From Taudactylus pleione (lineage: Eukaryota > Chordata > Amphibia > Anura > Myobatrachidae): a stretch of DNA of 64,000 bases. Below the pieces are notes generated by a model. The model was not told the DNA's origin. It saw nothing but the letters and a program-made list of their open reading frames with translations, and did no database searches. Position numbers and translations under genes: made by a program. The stretch spans positions 4,300,001 through 4,364,000 of the forward strand of contig JAUIMM010000686.1 of the NCBI GenBank assembly GCA_031769625.1. The letters are read 5' to 3'. This document shows, in pieces, positions 10,745 to 21,095 of the stretch (positions are counted from its first letter, which is position 1; the number at the start of each line of letters is the position of its first letter).

Positions 10745-11165
10745 TATATGGCTCTTAATCTTCAAATGGGCCATCAAGACCCATTTCTTCCTCAATGCTT
10801 TCCAGCGCTCATCCTAACCCACTACTCTATGCTCCTTCCTCACTATCTAGCCCATCTGTGTCACCCCTGTTTGTCTGACCCTCCCCTCAGAATGTAAGCT
10901 CTCGCGAGCAGGGCCCTCTTTCCTCACGTGCTTCTTCTTGCCATACTTTTACTTTCATTCACAATGGCACCTAAAACTGCTTACTGACACCCTGCTGCTT
11001 ATTTAGGTGTTATGCAGCATTGTTTATAAATCATGTACTTGCACTGCATTGTCTGTACTGTTAATAGCTGTTGTCTTGTGTGCTCATTTGTTTCTGTACT
11101 TTGTAAGGCGCTGCGGAACCCTTGTGGCGCCATATAAATAAAGGATAATAATAATAATAATAATG
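10745..11165 (+). mobile_element. LINE/SINE 3' tail
   Basis: The order is a Pol-derived patch (CCATCAAGACCCATTTCTTC), a T/C-rich linker, AATGTAAGCTCTCGCGAGCA, GGGCCCTC, then TTTGTAAGGCGCTGCGGAAC and GGCGCCATATAAATAAAGG. It ends in an (AAT)n tail. A 3' tail ending in a short tandem repeat is typical of L2/CR1-type LINEs and SINEs that borrow their tails. The family is recalled from amphibian repeats, not searched. No reverse transcriptase is attached here. Confidence 0.6.
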
Positions 11166-11169
11166 TGTG

Positions 11170-11234
<65 letters not shown>

Positions 11235-11308
11235 TCTATATATATAGTATATAGATTGATGCTCAATCCTGCTGTCTTATCCATTTGTAACGGAGTGCCG
11301 ATGTTGAG

Positions 11309-11361
<53 letters not shown>
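11163..11361. repeat. (TA)n and (CA)n microsatellites
   Basis: TA runs lie at about 11167-11235 and 11310-11361, with a short CA run between. The second run ends exactly where a Tc1 end begins; Tc1 elements insert at TA. Confidence 0.95.
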
Positions 11362-11364
<3 letters not shown>

Positions 11365-11878
11365 TCAGGTCCATAAATATTGGGACATTGACAGAATTTT
11401 CAGATTTTGGCCTCTATTCACCACCACAATGGTTTTGAAATGAAACAAACAAGATGTGCTTTAACTGCAGACTTTCAGATTTAATTTGAGGGTAATTACA
11501 TCCAAATCAGGTGAACGGTGCAGGAATTACAACGGTTTCAATATGTGCCTCCCACTTTTTAAGGGGCCAAAAGTAATGGGACAAACTAAACAATCCTAAA
11601 TCTAACTTTCACTTTTTAATACTTTGTTACAAATCCTTTGCAAGCAATTACAGCTTGAAGTCTGGAACGCATAGACAACACCAGACGCTGGGCTTCATCC
11701 CTGGTGATGCTCTGCCAGGCCTCTACTGCAAATGTCTTCAGTTCCTGCTTGTTCTTGGGGCATTTTCCCTTCAGTTTTGTCTTCATCAAGTGAAATGCAT
11801 GCTCAATCGGATTCAGGTCAGGGGATTGACTTGGCCATTGCATAACATTCCACTTTTTAGCCTTAAAAACTCTTTGGG
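11362..11878 (-). mobile_element. Truncated Tc1-like transposon, C-terminal part
   Basis: The terminus CAGTCAGGTCCATAAATATT starts right after a TA run. On the minus strand, 11616-11843 encodes a frame opening with MQWPSQSPDLNPIEH, the conserved block around the last catalytic Glu of Tc1 DDE transposases, and ending ..ACKGFVTKY. Upstream codons give FKAKKWNV before similarity stops near 11878. The N-terminal DNA-binding domain, both catalytic Asp blocks and the second terminus are missing. It is a 5'-truncated dead copy. Confidence 0.9.
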
Positions 11879-12025
11879 AGGACAGAGCAAGGGGCAGGTA
11901 TGTGTGTGCGAGTGTATATGTATATTTATATATCCATTTACACAGATATGTCCAGTTGCATCTTTACCCCTTGTGAAGCGCAGCTGCAGGAAGATTAGCT
12001 TAGATTTATTTAGCTTATGCTATAC

Positions 12026-12402
12026 CCCTTTTACACTTGCAGCAATAACCTGGGTTATTGCACATGAACGTGGATTGTGAAAGAGACAGGTCAAGTGACC
12101 CAGCATTTCAACCCTGGTCATGAGCAGGGTTGAAAGCGTGTTCAACCCTGCTCATGATGTAGTGTGAATGGGTAACCTGGGTCAATGTGACCCGGGTCTC
12201 GTTCACTGCGTAGGAAGAGCCAGCGCTTGGAGATGAGATCATCTCCAAGGGTCGGCTCATCACGTGATGCCAATGACGTCATCATCCCGGCATTAATGCA
12301 AGGCGGGCTGTTTGGCTGAAAGGGGTCTCAGTCGAGTTGCACCCAGGATGTGCGCCTGAACATACAATCCTGGGTGTGACCCGGCCTTCAGATCTAAAAG
12401 AG
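12026..12402. mobile_element. MITE with CTTTTACACTTGCAG-type ends, copy 1
   Basis: The left end resembles the complement of the right end (..GATCTAAAAGAG). The interior is GC-rich with AACCTGGGTTATTGCACATG, AACCCTGCTCATGA pairs, CAATGTGACCCGGGT and CACCCAGGATG blocks. The same blocks in the same order occur at 14345-14729, which defines the element. No protein is encoded. Confidence 0.75.
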
Positions 12403-12440
12403 TAAATCAGTTTATGAGCAGATTCCATACTGCGGACTAT

Positions 12441-13038
12441 GGGCCTGATTCAGAGCCGCTCGTAAGCGGCCGCTCGTTCGTTCCGAGCGACGTTTGCCCA
12501 ACTGCGCATGCGTATGGATCGTAATACGCATGCGCGAACGTCAGTGCGGCCAAAAACCGTTTGTTCGCTAAATAGCGAATGTCTGCTAATATGAGTGACA
12601 AGGGGAGGCGTATGTGGGTGGTAACAGGGGAAGGTGCTTGAAAACGGGGAGTGGAGATCAGAACGCAGGCGTGCTTAAAGGTCAAAACGGGCGTTATATG
12701 GGTGTGCATAATTAATACAGCAGCGTCACTGACCACGTCACTGGGTTATTTTATAGTCAGAACTGCTCGCAAATTTGTGGTAGGAAAAACCAACCACAAG
12801 AATAGCGAGCAGTTCATACGCTGGTCGATGTACTCGATTAATCTAATAAATAGCGGACATGACGTAGGATGCGAGCGGCCAGGGGGCGTAGTTATCAAAA
12901 AAAACGACCGCAAGTTTTGTTCGCTCGTTCAGACATAGAGGCGTGAACAGACCGCAAAGAGCGAACGGTTCATTTGAATAGCCACCCCTTTTTTTGGAAC
13001 GAATGACCGCAAATAGCGACCGGCTCAGAATCAGGCCC
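12441..13038. mobile_element. Harbinger-like MITE, TAT duplication
   Basis: The ends GGGCCTGATTCAGAGCCG and CGGCTCAGAATCAGGCCC are flanked by TAT at 12438-12440 and 13039-13041. The interior is CG-rich, with CGCATGCG words and TAGCGA/TCGCTA repeats. Short open frames inside are by-products of the GC content. It belongs to the family seen at 15904, 19714, 26525 and 30018. Confidence 0.9.
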
Positions 13039-13404
13039 TATGTTTTTATTTTGCCCAATACAGAAATATTCAACAATTGTTTTTTATATGAATATTGTTG
13101 CATTTGTGTTCAATTAAATATATAATACATTTTATTACATTATTTATTGTTATAGTGCTCTAAGTATATGCTACACACTATACTATTGTTATATTTGCTT
13201 CAGTGATTATAGTCATTTAGCAGAAGCTGCTTGAATGGTTAAGGAGTTCATCAGTATAATTAAAATATATATTAATTTTATATTGCATTATTAGCGCCAA
13301 AATTCTTGCATTTACTTATTTCTGTGGGATATTTGTGTATCTGAGTCTACTGAGGATGTGATGATGAATGTTTAGGACAAAAAGTTAATAAAATTCAGGA
13401 GAAT
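13039..13404. other. No recognised gene
   Basis: AT-rich sequence between a MITE and the hAT copy that follows. It may include that hAT element's 5' untranslated part; no terminus was recognised. Confidence 0.4.
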
Positions 13405-14344
13405 TAAGTTGTTTGTGTCCATGTAAGTCAGCCACCAGTGGCAATTCTTGCCCATGATATGAAGAAGGCAATAGTGATGCCTGGCAATAAGACACATTTT
13501 GTGTGGAATTTTTTTTACCTAAATCCTGACACTTGTCAAGCCATCTGTGCCATTGGTGAGGCCAAAGTAAGTAGAGGTAGGGACAATAACTATCTAGGAG
13601 CCTTCTCCCTGTTACGTTCATACAATTATATTGGTAAAAATCTCATTAACAAGCAATCCAGCATCAGCTGCCAGCAGCATGTATAGATCCAAGTATATGC
13701 AATCTCTCCAACCAACACCTTTATCATTTATCTCCTCATTAATAATAGGAGGTAGTCCTCCTGCATCCAATTTGCAAAGGTTAACTGACTCCACCCCTAT
13801 CGAAGATTACCGAGAAGAATCCTTCTGGCTAGGGCTGCTGCTGGGGGTGAATCTTCATCACAGAAGGGGACCAAGAAGACTAGTTGTTTCAAACAGCAAT
13901 TGACTTTGAAACAATCATTTGCAAGAGGGAGCAAGTATGAAAGCTGACATCCGGTACATAGTGGATCACTAAAGCCATGACGTGTTTGCTAGCATTAGAT
14001 TTCCGTCCTATATCCACCATCAATACATCTGGTTTTAGACAGTCAGTTGAGATCCGGTGTTCCCGCTATCAAATTCCATCTCAATTCCATTTTACAAGAA
14101 CAGCAATTCCTTGCCTGTATCAGGACATTAAAAAGACTTCTTTCTTGGCCTAGAATATGCCATTGTGCCAAGTATCACTTAACTACACGATATGTGGACA
14201 AGCGGTACTAGTCAAACAAAAGATGATATGACTGTGACACCCCACTGGGTGGGTGTATCGCCTTCAGCAGCAGCAGTATCTAACACCCAACACCAGCTCA
14301 TTCACAGGCAGGCTACTCTCTGTATCACTGGCTTCACTAAAATT

Positions 14345-14729
14345 CCTTTCACACTGCCAGCAAATAACCTGGGTTATTCCACATGAAGCGCAGCAACCTG
14401 GGTTACTGTGCAGTATGAAAGGGCCTAGTTGAAATAACCCAGGTCGAGCGACCCAACATTTCAACTTGGGTAATGAGTTCAACCTGGATCGCGCTGCAGT
14501 GTGAATGGGTAACCTGAGTCGAGGTGACCCGGGTCACGTACACTGCATAAGAAGAGTTGGCGTGTGGAGAAGATCTCATCTCCAAGCGCCGCCTAAGTGG
14601 TGATGTCATTAATAATGCCGGGTCGGGCCGCCAGTCTGAAAGGGGTCTCAGCCGGGTTGCACCCAGGATGGACGTGTGTACAAATCCCGAGTGTGACCTG
14701 GCATTTGCGATGTGAAAGAGATATTAGAG
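14345..14729. mobile_element. MITE with CCTTTCACACTGCC-type ends, copy 2
   Basis: The ends CCTTTCACACTGCCAGC and GATGTGAAAGAG are roughly complementary. The inner blocks AACCTGGGTTATTCCACATG, TGACCCGGGTCACGTACACT and GCACCCAGGATGGACG match 12026-12402. It sits between the FTRT block and the RDVIAKW block of the hAT pseudogene, so it inserted after that hAT. Confidence 0.75.
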
Positions 14730-15299
14730 GCATACATGCATCAACCTGTTGGAAAAACTTAGAGATGTGATAGCCAAATGGCTTACCCCACTATGTTTCT
14801 CCTCAGGGTTTGTCATTTCCAATAACACAAGTATTGTAACATTATACGAGCATTACAACTGGGAGAGTATGAACACATACCATGTTTTGCACACACAAAC
14901 TTGGTGGATTTGAATTTTTTAAAAAATGACAGGTGCGTGCAGGAGATGCAGTCTTTGGCTGGTAAAATTTCTGGGCATTTTCGGCATTTAGCAATTGCAT
15001 GTAGAAGATTGCAGCAGCTGCAAAAACAGTTCAATTTGCCATTTCATCAACTGAATCAAGAGGTAGTAACCATTTGGATTACACCCTTTGTATGTTTTAG
15101 AGACAGGAGGAACAGCAAAAGCTATCCAACCCTACACTACAAGCGAAAGGGAGATGACGAGGAATATACTGAAATAGTAGAGAATACCTGAAATAGTAAT
15201 CAATGAAGTGAGCATGAGTCAGGTGATTCTGTTAGTTAAACTACTGGAAAAGCAGCTAGAGAAACTGAAGGAGAAGATTCAATGAAGCAATTCCGCTAA

Positions 15300-15552
15300 A
15301 AACGGGGGTACCCATAGTGATCCCCCATGTCTGGACATCTTTAGGGGGGTGATAGGATGTTTTCCCGAAAATTCCCATTTTTTTCGCCGCTCCCAGTTTC
15401 ACCGGTTCCTGTTTTCGTGTACTTTGAAATTGAATACGGGGATCATCGGGCACACGCGCTATACTTTTCCACCTGGAAAACAGGCGAAGGAGGTGAAAAG
15501 TCCAGCAGGCAAAAAGTCGGGACTTTTCGCCTCAAATTGAATACGGGCCTAA
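15300..15552. mobile_element. MITE fragment with ATTGAATACGGGCC end
   Basis: The right end reads AAATTGAATACGGGCC. Inside are TTGAAATTGAATACGGGGAT and GGCGAAGGAGGTGAAAAGTC. Similar words occur at 46756-47590 (GGGCTGTATTCAATT). The left terminus is not recognisable, so it is truncated there. It interrupts the hAT pseudogene just before its MVEDNFND block. Confidence 0.6.
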
Positions 15553-15903
15553 GCATCAATGGAATGGTGGAGGATAATTTTAATGACAAGGTACAAATTA
15601 GCATGTCACACAGTCCCCTTGAATACTGGGAAGAAAAAGAGAATTTGGAGCCCCTTGTACAAACTAGATTTGCTTCACTTATGCTGCTCCCCCTCCAATG
15701 TGTACTCAGAAAGAGTGTTAAGCACAACTGGGAAGCTTGTGAGCAATCGGTGTAGGAGGCTACTTCCTCAAAATGTGGAAAATATTATGCTCATAAAAAG
15801 GAACTATGAGGAAGACCTTTGCTGCCAATTACAGCAAAGTACAGATACTTCTGTAATGGTGGACTCCAGTGGGGATGAGCTAATATTGTGTGATGATGAT
15901 AAT

Positions 15904-16430
15904 GGGCCTGATTCAGCATGGATCGCTAACGCGATCGTAGATGCGATTATGTACACAGTTCTGCTGTGAAAATATGCTGTTTGCAACCACTCAGCCAGCA
16001 TAGAGACGCCTACTACTGCTTTCTCACATCTGTAATACCTCGCAGTCTTGCGTATACATTGATAAAATTGAGTAACATCGGGCCCTCACGCACAATTTCA
16101 GCAGCTCTGACCTGTCTCTGAAATTGAAAGTCTCATAGCACGCAATGAGTACTCAAGTTGCGTATGCCGTTGCATTGGCTAATCTATGCATGCAACGATG
16201 TTCAAACAGACAGGAACGCCTGTGTTTCTCTGACCACTCCCCCGTCACCACTCTCAAATGCTGATGTGCCGTTACTCACTCTGTGATGGCTTTCTATCTG
16301 CATACGTAATTGCAGTGCGATCGCAATGCTGTCTTGCGCACATGCACTGAGGTGCATATGTATGCACAGTACACACCAGCGGTAGATCTGCGTACTTGGT
16401 AACAATTGCGTCCCATACTGAATCAGGCTC
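15904..16430. mobile_element. Harbinger-like MITE, AAT duplication
   Basis: It starts GGGCCTGATTCAGCATGG and ends ATACTGAATCAGGCTC. AAT lies on both sides (15901-15903 and 16431-16433). It entered at the acidic tail of the hAT pseudogene, so a frame there reads on into MITE sequence. The interior has AACGCGATCG and GCGTACTTGG-type words and no protein. Confidence 0.9.
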
Positions 16431-16437
16431 AATAACA

Positions 16438-18960
16438 CTGGGATGTGCGCCGACCATCGTGTTTTGTTTTTGTATTTGGATCTGTATCTCCTTCGTGCTT
16501 TGGATCTGGATTGGTTTTGCCAAAACCACCTTTGCATGTTTTGGTTTTGGATCTGTATTTTTTTTTCAAAAATTGATAAAAACTGCTAAAATCACATAAT
16601 TTGGGCTTTTTTTGTTCCTAGGGTATTATTAACCTCAATAACATCAATTTCCACTAGTTTCCAGTCAATTTTGACCACCTCACAGCTCACAATATTGTTT
16701 TCATCTGGTTTAGGCCCAAAATTTGCACCAAGCTAGCTGGTTGACTAAGCTAAGCGGCAGCAGTGGACGGCACAAACAAGTGGCAGTTCAACTTCCAACA
16801 TGGCACATAAGGAAACATATGTTTTCATTAATCAAGAGGCCTGAGGAAAATGGAGTATGTAGTTGAAGGCAGGGACAGGAAGGGTTGATTGGTAGTCAAT
16901 TTTATAAAATTTTTTGATTCTGAAGCAAATTTATGAGGGAGGAGGGGAGAACATGGGTGAACAATATGTCCCATATTTTGCCCACAAAATCAACTTGGTG
17001 GTTCAGAATAGTTTTTAAAATGAAAGGGGCATGCAGGAAATGCTGTCTGTGGTCATAAACATTGTTGGCCATTTTTGGGATTCAGCAACTGTATGTCAAA
17101 GACTGCAGCAGCTGTGGCAGTTCGACTTCCAACATGGCACATCAGGAAACAAATGTTTTTATTATTCAAGAGGCCTGATTGAGTTGGAGTATGTTGCAGT
17201 TGAAGGCAGGGAAAGGAAGATTTGATTAGTAGTGCATTTTATTAATTTTTTTGATTCTGAAGCAAATTTATGAGGGAGGAGGGGAGGCATTTATAAAAAA
17301 TATTTAAATTATTCACATCAGTCCTTGTCCCAGAAGAATCCTTGAGTGCTATGCCTGCTGCTGCTGGGAGTGGATTTTCATCCCAGAAGGGAACCAGGAC
17401 GACTACTAGTATTACTTTAAAAACAATTGACTGTTAAACAATCCTTTGCAAGGGGGAGCAAGTATGACAGTGTCACGGCCAGGGTTTCTCAGCATGGTGG
17501 TCACCGGGTATTACCTGTGAGGTTGTTATGGCGGAGTGTCTCTGGCAGAAGCCCTGGTGTTTGGTGAGGGGCATTGGCTGTGCGTGGTTCTGTGCGGGCA
17601 CATTGTCACTAGGCCTGGTGTGGTCTGGCGGTGTTTCTGTTCCGTTGGCGCCCATGCGTTTGCCCAACGCAAATGCAAAGTTTAAGATGTAAGGTTAAGT
17701 CATATGTTGTGTCTTTCTTCCCAACAGACACAGATCTGAAGAAATGCAAAAAGCTGTTGGTAAGCAAATTGTCAGCTAAAGCTGCACGTGATGCAGCGAT
17801 GGCTTCTCCTTCAGTTTCTCCAGCAAGTGCATCTGCCGAGAAAAAACTAAACTTTCCCAAAAGACCCACTGATGATGCAGATGAGTCAACATAACCAAGT
17901 TTTAACATCTGGTCAGGTCTAAAAGAATTTCCTACAATTAATGAGACCTCTACCATGACTCCATCTGATACAGTCACCATTCAGAATAGTTGAGGACTAT
18001 TTTAAATTTTTTAATAATAGCATCCAAGTAGGCATGATAGACAGTTCATTTGAATACTGGCAGGAAAAAAAGGCAACTTGGAGGCCCTTGCACAAACTGG
18101 CTTTGCTTTACTTGAGCTGCCCACCTTCCAGATTTTCAGCACAGCCAAGAACATTGTCAGTGACCTGCGTAGGAAGCTACTTCCTCAAAGTGTGGAAAAA
18201 ATGATTTTTGGATGGATGCGCTGCAGATGATTTAACAGGGAGCAGATTCCTAGATGGTTAAGGGTTTCTACCTCTACTTACACTGGCTTTACAAAGGGTA
18301 TAGATGGCTTGACAATTATTGTCCGGATTTGGGTAGAAATAATTCCACACATAAGAAATTGATTATTGTTCCCAGGCATGACAATTGGCTTTTCCTTATC
18401 ATGTGCAACAACTGTTTCTTCCACTGCTACCTGATTTACACAAACATCCTTATTAGCATCAGCTACACAAATATCCTGCTCATTCTGGTGCACTTCCACA
18501 GAAGCATCCTCGATTTCTATGTCAGCATATTCACTTGTACTTACATCATCATAACAGGCAGAACCACTAATCATAAATAAAGGCCAAGGCCTTAGCCTTT
18601 CCGTGCCATTTTGTGACCAGAAAGGCATATTGCCAATTTTATGTCTTTCTGCAGCTAACTTTCCCTTTGATATATTTTCTTTACCACTGTAAAAGATTGG
18701 TTCTTGATTTTAGATGCCCTGACTTAAGTCCTGTATGCCCTTGGGCATCGGCTTTACAAGATGATGTAGAGGGACTAGTACTGTCATGAGTGGTGGCACT
18801 GGAAGCAGCTCCAGCACTAGTATGTGGTTCCTGCTCTCCTCTCAACTGATCGTTCTCCATATCAACAAACACAAATCAAGTGGGGTACAGCACTGACATC
18901 AATTTGTACCAATTTTAAATATTACACTGTGGTATCAATGACTTACAGTGTCACAAGATT
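16438..18960 (-). mobile_element. hAT element remnant with internal segment in opposite orientation
   Basis: The left end (CTGGGATGTGCGC, then TTGGATCTGGATTGGTTTTG) matches the 3' end of the intact-ended hAT at 19439. Its N-terminal leader lies on the minus strand at 18872-18681 (THDSTSPSTSS), with a decayed BED-region match to 13423-13620 at about 18254-18430. The middle, 16790-18240, carries the rest of the transposase on the plus strand. It reads VGHFWDSATVCQRLQQLWQF (about 17.06 kb), FNIWSGLKEFPTINETST (about 17.9 kb), SSFEYWQEKKATWRPLHKLA (about 18.06 kb) and a frameshifted C-terminal block ending near 18230. Ends and middle therefore disagree in direction. Inversion inside one element, or two elements joined, would both fit. 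Confidence 0.6.
16783..17265. repeat. Direct duplication inside the hAT remnant
   Basis: A block of about 150 bp beginning CAGTTCAACTTCCAACATGG and ending in GAAGGCAGGGACAGGAAG occurs at about 16783-16930 and again at about 17118-17265. Offset is about 335 bp. Both copies are followed by TTTTTTGATTCTGAAGCAAA and GAGGGAGGAGGGGAG. Confidence 0.8.
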
Positions 18961-19075
18961 TTTTTATGAATAAGAAAAGAATAACACACTGTACTACCAC
19001 TTACAGTGTCACAAGATTTTTTCTGAATAAGAAAAGAATAACACACTGCACTACCACTTACAGTGATGTCATTAT
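18945..19075. repeat. Two-unit tandem repeat, about 65 bp
   Basis: Units of ACTTACAGTGTCACAAGATT, TTTT, then GAATAAGAAAAGAATAACAC and ACACTG(T/C)ACTACC occur in tandem. They lie just outside the hAT N-terminal leader and may be its 5' untranslated repeats. Confidence 0.8.
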
Positions 19076-19097
19076 GTTTTATATATAAAACATATAT

Positions 19098-19438
19098 ATA
19101 AAAATTCCAGTGGTTGGTGTTTGACCCAGGAACGTATGACGATTTTAACAACCTCTATGTCTTCAAAATGTTGAACCCGGAGACAGTATTTGAGAGGGCC
19201 AAACAGCTGAAAGTCAGAAGGGGCCACATCAGGACTCTATGGTGGATGTGGCATTATTGCCCACCCCATTTTGGCAATGGCCGCAGATGTTGCCATCGAA
19301 GTGTGAGGTCTGGCATTGTCGTGGTGTAAGATGACATTTTACAGTGGAATTGTTCACCTTTTTTTGCGGATGACTTCTTTCACCTTCTTAAGTGTAATAA
19401 TGTATCGGTCACTGTTGATTGATTGGTTTGGTTCCTAG
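19098..19438 (-). pseudogene. mariner transposase, C-terminal half (split gene)
   Basis: The minus strand reads INSDRYIITLKKVKEVIRKK, a broken linker, then VILHHDNARPHTS, the block with the second catalytic Asp of mariner transposases. HPP-stop-SPDVAPSDFQLFGPL carries the third-catalytic-residue region and RSWVKHQPLEF follows. Similarity stops there, so the last residues and the 3' terminus are lost. Two stops and a shift break the frame. The N-terminal half is at 23425-24066; a hAT element with 8-bp duplications separates them. Confidence 0.9.
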
Positions 19439-19713
19439 TAGGGGTGTGCACTGGCCACTTTTCGTGTTTTGCGTTTTGGATCTGGATCTTTCTTTGTGTT
19501 TTGGATCTGGATTGGTTTTGCCAAAACCACCCTTGCGTGTTTTGGGTTCTGGGTTTTGTGTATTGGATCTGTATTTTTTTGAAAAAAAAAAAAAAAGCAT
19601 AAAAACAGCTAAAATCACAGAATTTGTAAGTTTTTCTGCTCCTATGCTATTATTAACCTCAATAACATAAATTTCCACTCATTTCCAGTCTATTCTGAAC
19701 ACCTCACAATATT

Positions 19714-20262
19714 GGGCCTGATTCAGACCCACTCGCGAGCAGCTGTCCGCTCGCAAGTGGGTCGATGGTGTGCACTGCGCATGCGCGCGACGGAGGGAGC
19801 TCCGTCGTGCGCATGCGCGAGGCGCGACGAGCGAAGGACTTTCCTTCGCTTGTTGTGTCTGATCAAAGGGGGCGTGCTGTCGATGTTGATTGACAGCACG
19901 CCCCCTATGGTGGGCGTGCCGGGGGCGTGCCACCCAGACGGGGGTGTTCCCAAGGGAACGCCTACTGTCAGAAGCCGGCCCACTGACATCACTAGTGATG
20001 TCAGTGGGAGTGATTTTGGCTCTGATAGAGCAAAAATCACTCCGGGCCTTGCGGTTGAGAAACTCAACCACAGGCTCCGGCTCGCAGTGGCGATGGTCGT
20101 GATGGTCAAGACCATCGCGACCATCAACCTGCACGTTCGTATAGGCTGTGGGTGGTGACCCACAGCTATACGAGCGTCCAGGAGGACGCTCCATAATTAT
20201 GGAGGTGGGCCCTGATTCAGAGCGAGGGCTCTGGTCAGAGCGTCCGGCTCTGAATCAGGGCC
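19714..20262. mobile_element. Harbinger-like MITE nested in hAT, ATT duplication
   Basis: The ends GGGCCTGATTCAGACC and GGCTCTGAATCAGGGCC are flanked by ATT at 19711-19713 and 20263-20265. The interior is GC-rich, with mirrored blocks such as GACATCACTAGTGATGTCAG and GACAGCACGCCCCC. Long open frames on both strands (up to about 171 codons) follow from GC content and symmetry and resemble no protein family. Confidence 0.9.
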
Positions 20263-20712
20263 ATTGTTTTTAGTCCAAAAGGTTGCACCGAGGTAGCTGG
20301 ATGACTATGCTAAGCGACACGAGTGGGCGGCACATGCACGTGGCCCATCTAGGAGTGACACTGCAGTGGCAGACAGGATGGCAGTTTGAAAAACTAGGCC
20401 CCAAACAGTACATAATGCAAAGAAAAAAAAGAGGTGCAAGATGGAATTGTCCTTGGGCCCTCCCACCCACCCTTATGTTGTATAAACAGAACATGCACAC
20501 TTTAACAAACCAATCATTTCAGCGCCAGGGTCTGCCACACGACTGTGGCTGAAATGATTGGTTTGTTTGGGCCCCCACAAAACAAGCTAGCAATTAATCT
20601 GTCCCTGCACAAACTGGCTCTACGGAGGCAAGATGTCGTCCTCATCCTCCTCATCCACCGATTCTTCACCCTCTTCAGTGTTGTGTACATCCTCATCCTC
20701 ACAGAGTATTAA

Positions 20713-21095
20713 TTAGTCCCCGCTGGAATCCACCACCACAGGTCCATCTGTACGTTCTGGAGGCTGGTCTCCCTGGAAGAGTTGATAATTCATTTTTATG
20801 AACATCATCTTCTCCACATTTTGTGGAAGCAACCTCCTACGCCTTTCGCTGACAAGGTTCCTGGCTGCACTAAACACTCTTTCAGAGTACACACTGGAGG
20901 GGGGGCAACTCAGGTAAAATAGAGCTAGTTTGTACCGGGGCCTCCAAATTGCTGACATGCCAACTTGGATGCTGTCACCGATGTAATCCTCCACCATTCT
21001 GTCAGTGGTGACAGTATCATATGCAGTGACAGTAGACATGTCAGAAATTGTTGGCATGTCCTTCAGTCCGGACCAGATGTCCAAACCAGCCCTTG
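20713..21095 (-). pseudogene. hAT transposase C-terminal dimerisation domain
   Basis: The minus-strand frame contains LDIWSGLKDMPTISDMSTVT, MVEDYIGDSIQVGM and then LALFYLSCPPSSVYSERVFS. This is followed by RNLVSERRRRLLPQNVEKMM and a tail PVVVDSSGD. It is the hAT C-terminal dimerisation domain, about 80 residues long, and the best-kept of the three copies in the window. Upstream the frame runs directly into units of the tandem array, with no BED finger, RNase H-like core or catalytic residues. The array therefore occupies the place of most of the gene. It cannot be a working transposase, though the domain itself is open. Confidence 0.88.

Larger units (their letters stand above)
13405..15903 (+). 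pseudogene. hAT (BED-finger) transposase, degraded, MITE-riddled
   Basis: The order is complete though the frame is not. A BED zinc finger reads VWNFFYLNPDTCQAIC then VSRGRDNNYLGAFSLLR (13.5-13.62 kb). KQQLTLKQSF-like and SRYQIPSQFHFTRTAIPCLY blocks follow (13.9-14.1 kb), then LLEKLRDVIAKW and a broken CxxHTxNLV region (14.75-14.9 kb). HFRHLAIACRRLQQLQKQFN (about 14.97 kb), SPLEYWEEKENLEPL (about 15.61 kb) and the C-terminal dimerisation block SNVYSERVL with RLLPQNVENIMLIKRN (about 15.7-15.8 kb) complete it. The tail ends VDSSGDELILCDDDN, where a MITE enters. At least four frameshifts, several stops and MITEs at 14345-14729, about 15300-15552 and 15904-16430 break it. hAT transposases cut and paste DNA with 8-bp duplications; this copy is dead. 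Confidence 0.85.

Noticed and set aside
10745..11165. tRNA-derived SINE promoter boxes
   Set aside because: No convincing A and B box pair could be read in this tail; only the LINE-like 3' end is supported.
12426..12940. Pair of roughly 95-100 codon frames on opposite strands
   Set aside because: Both are inside the TAT-flanked MITE and have no family resemblance.
19679..20194. 171-codon and overlapping frames on both strands
   Set aside because: They lie in a MITE with mirrored GC-rich halves; both strands are open for the same compositional reason.
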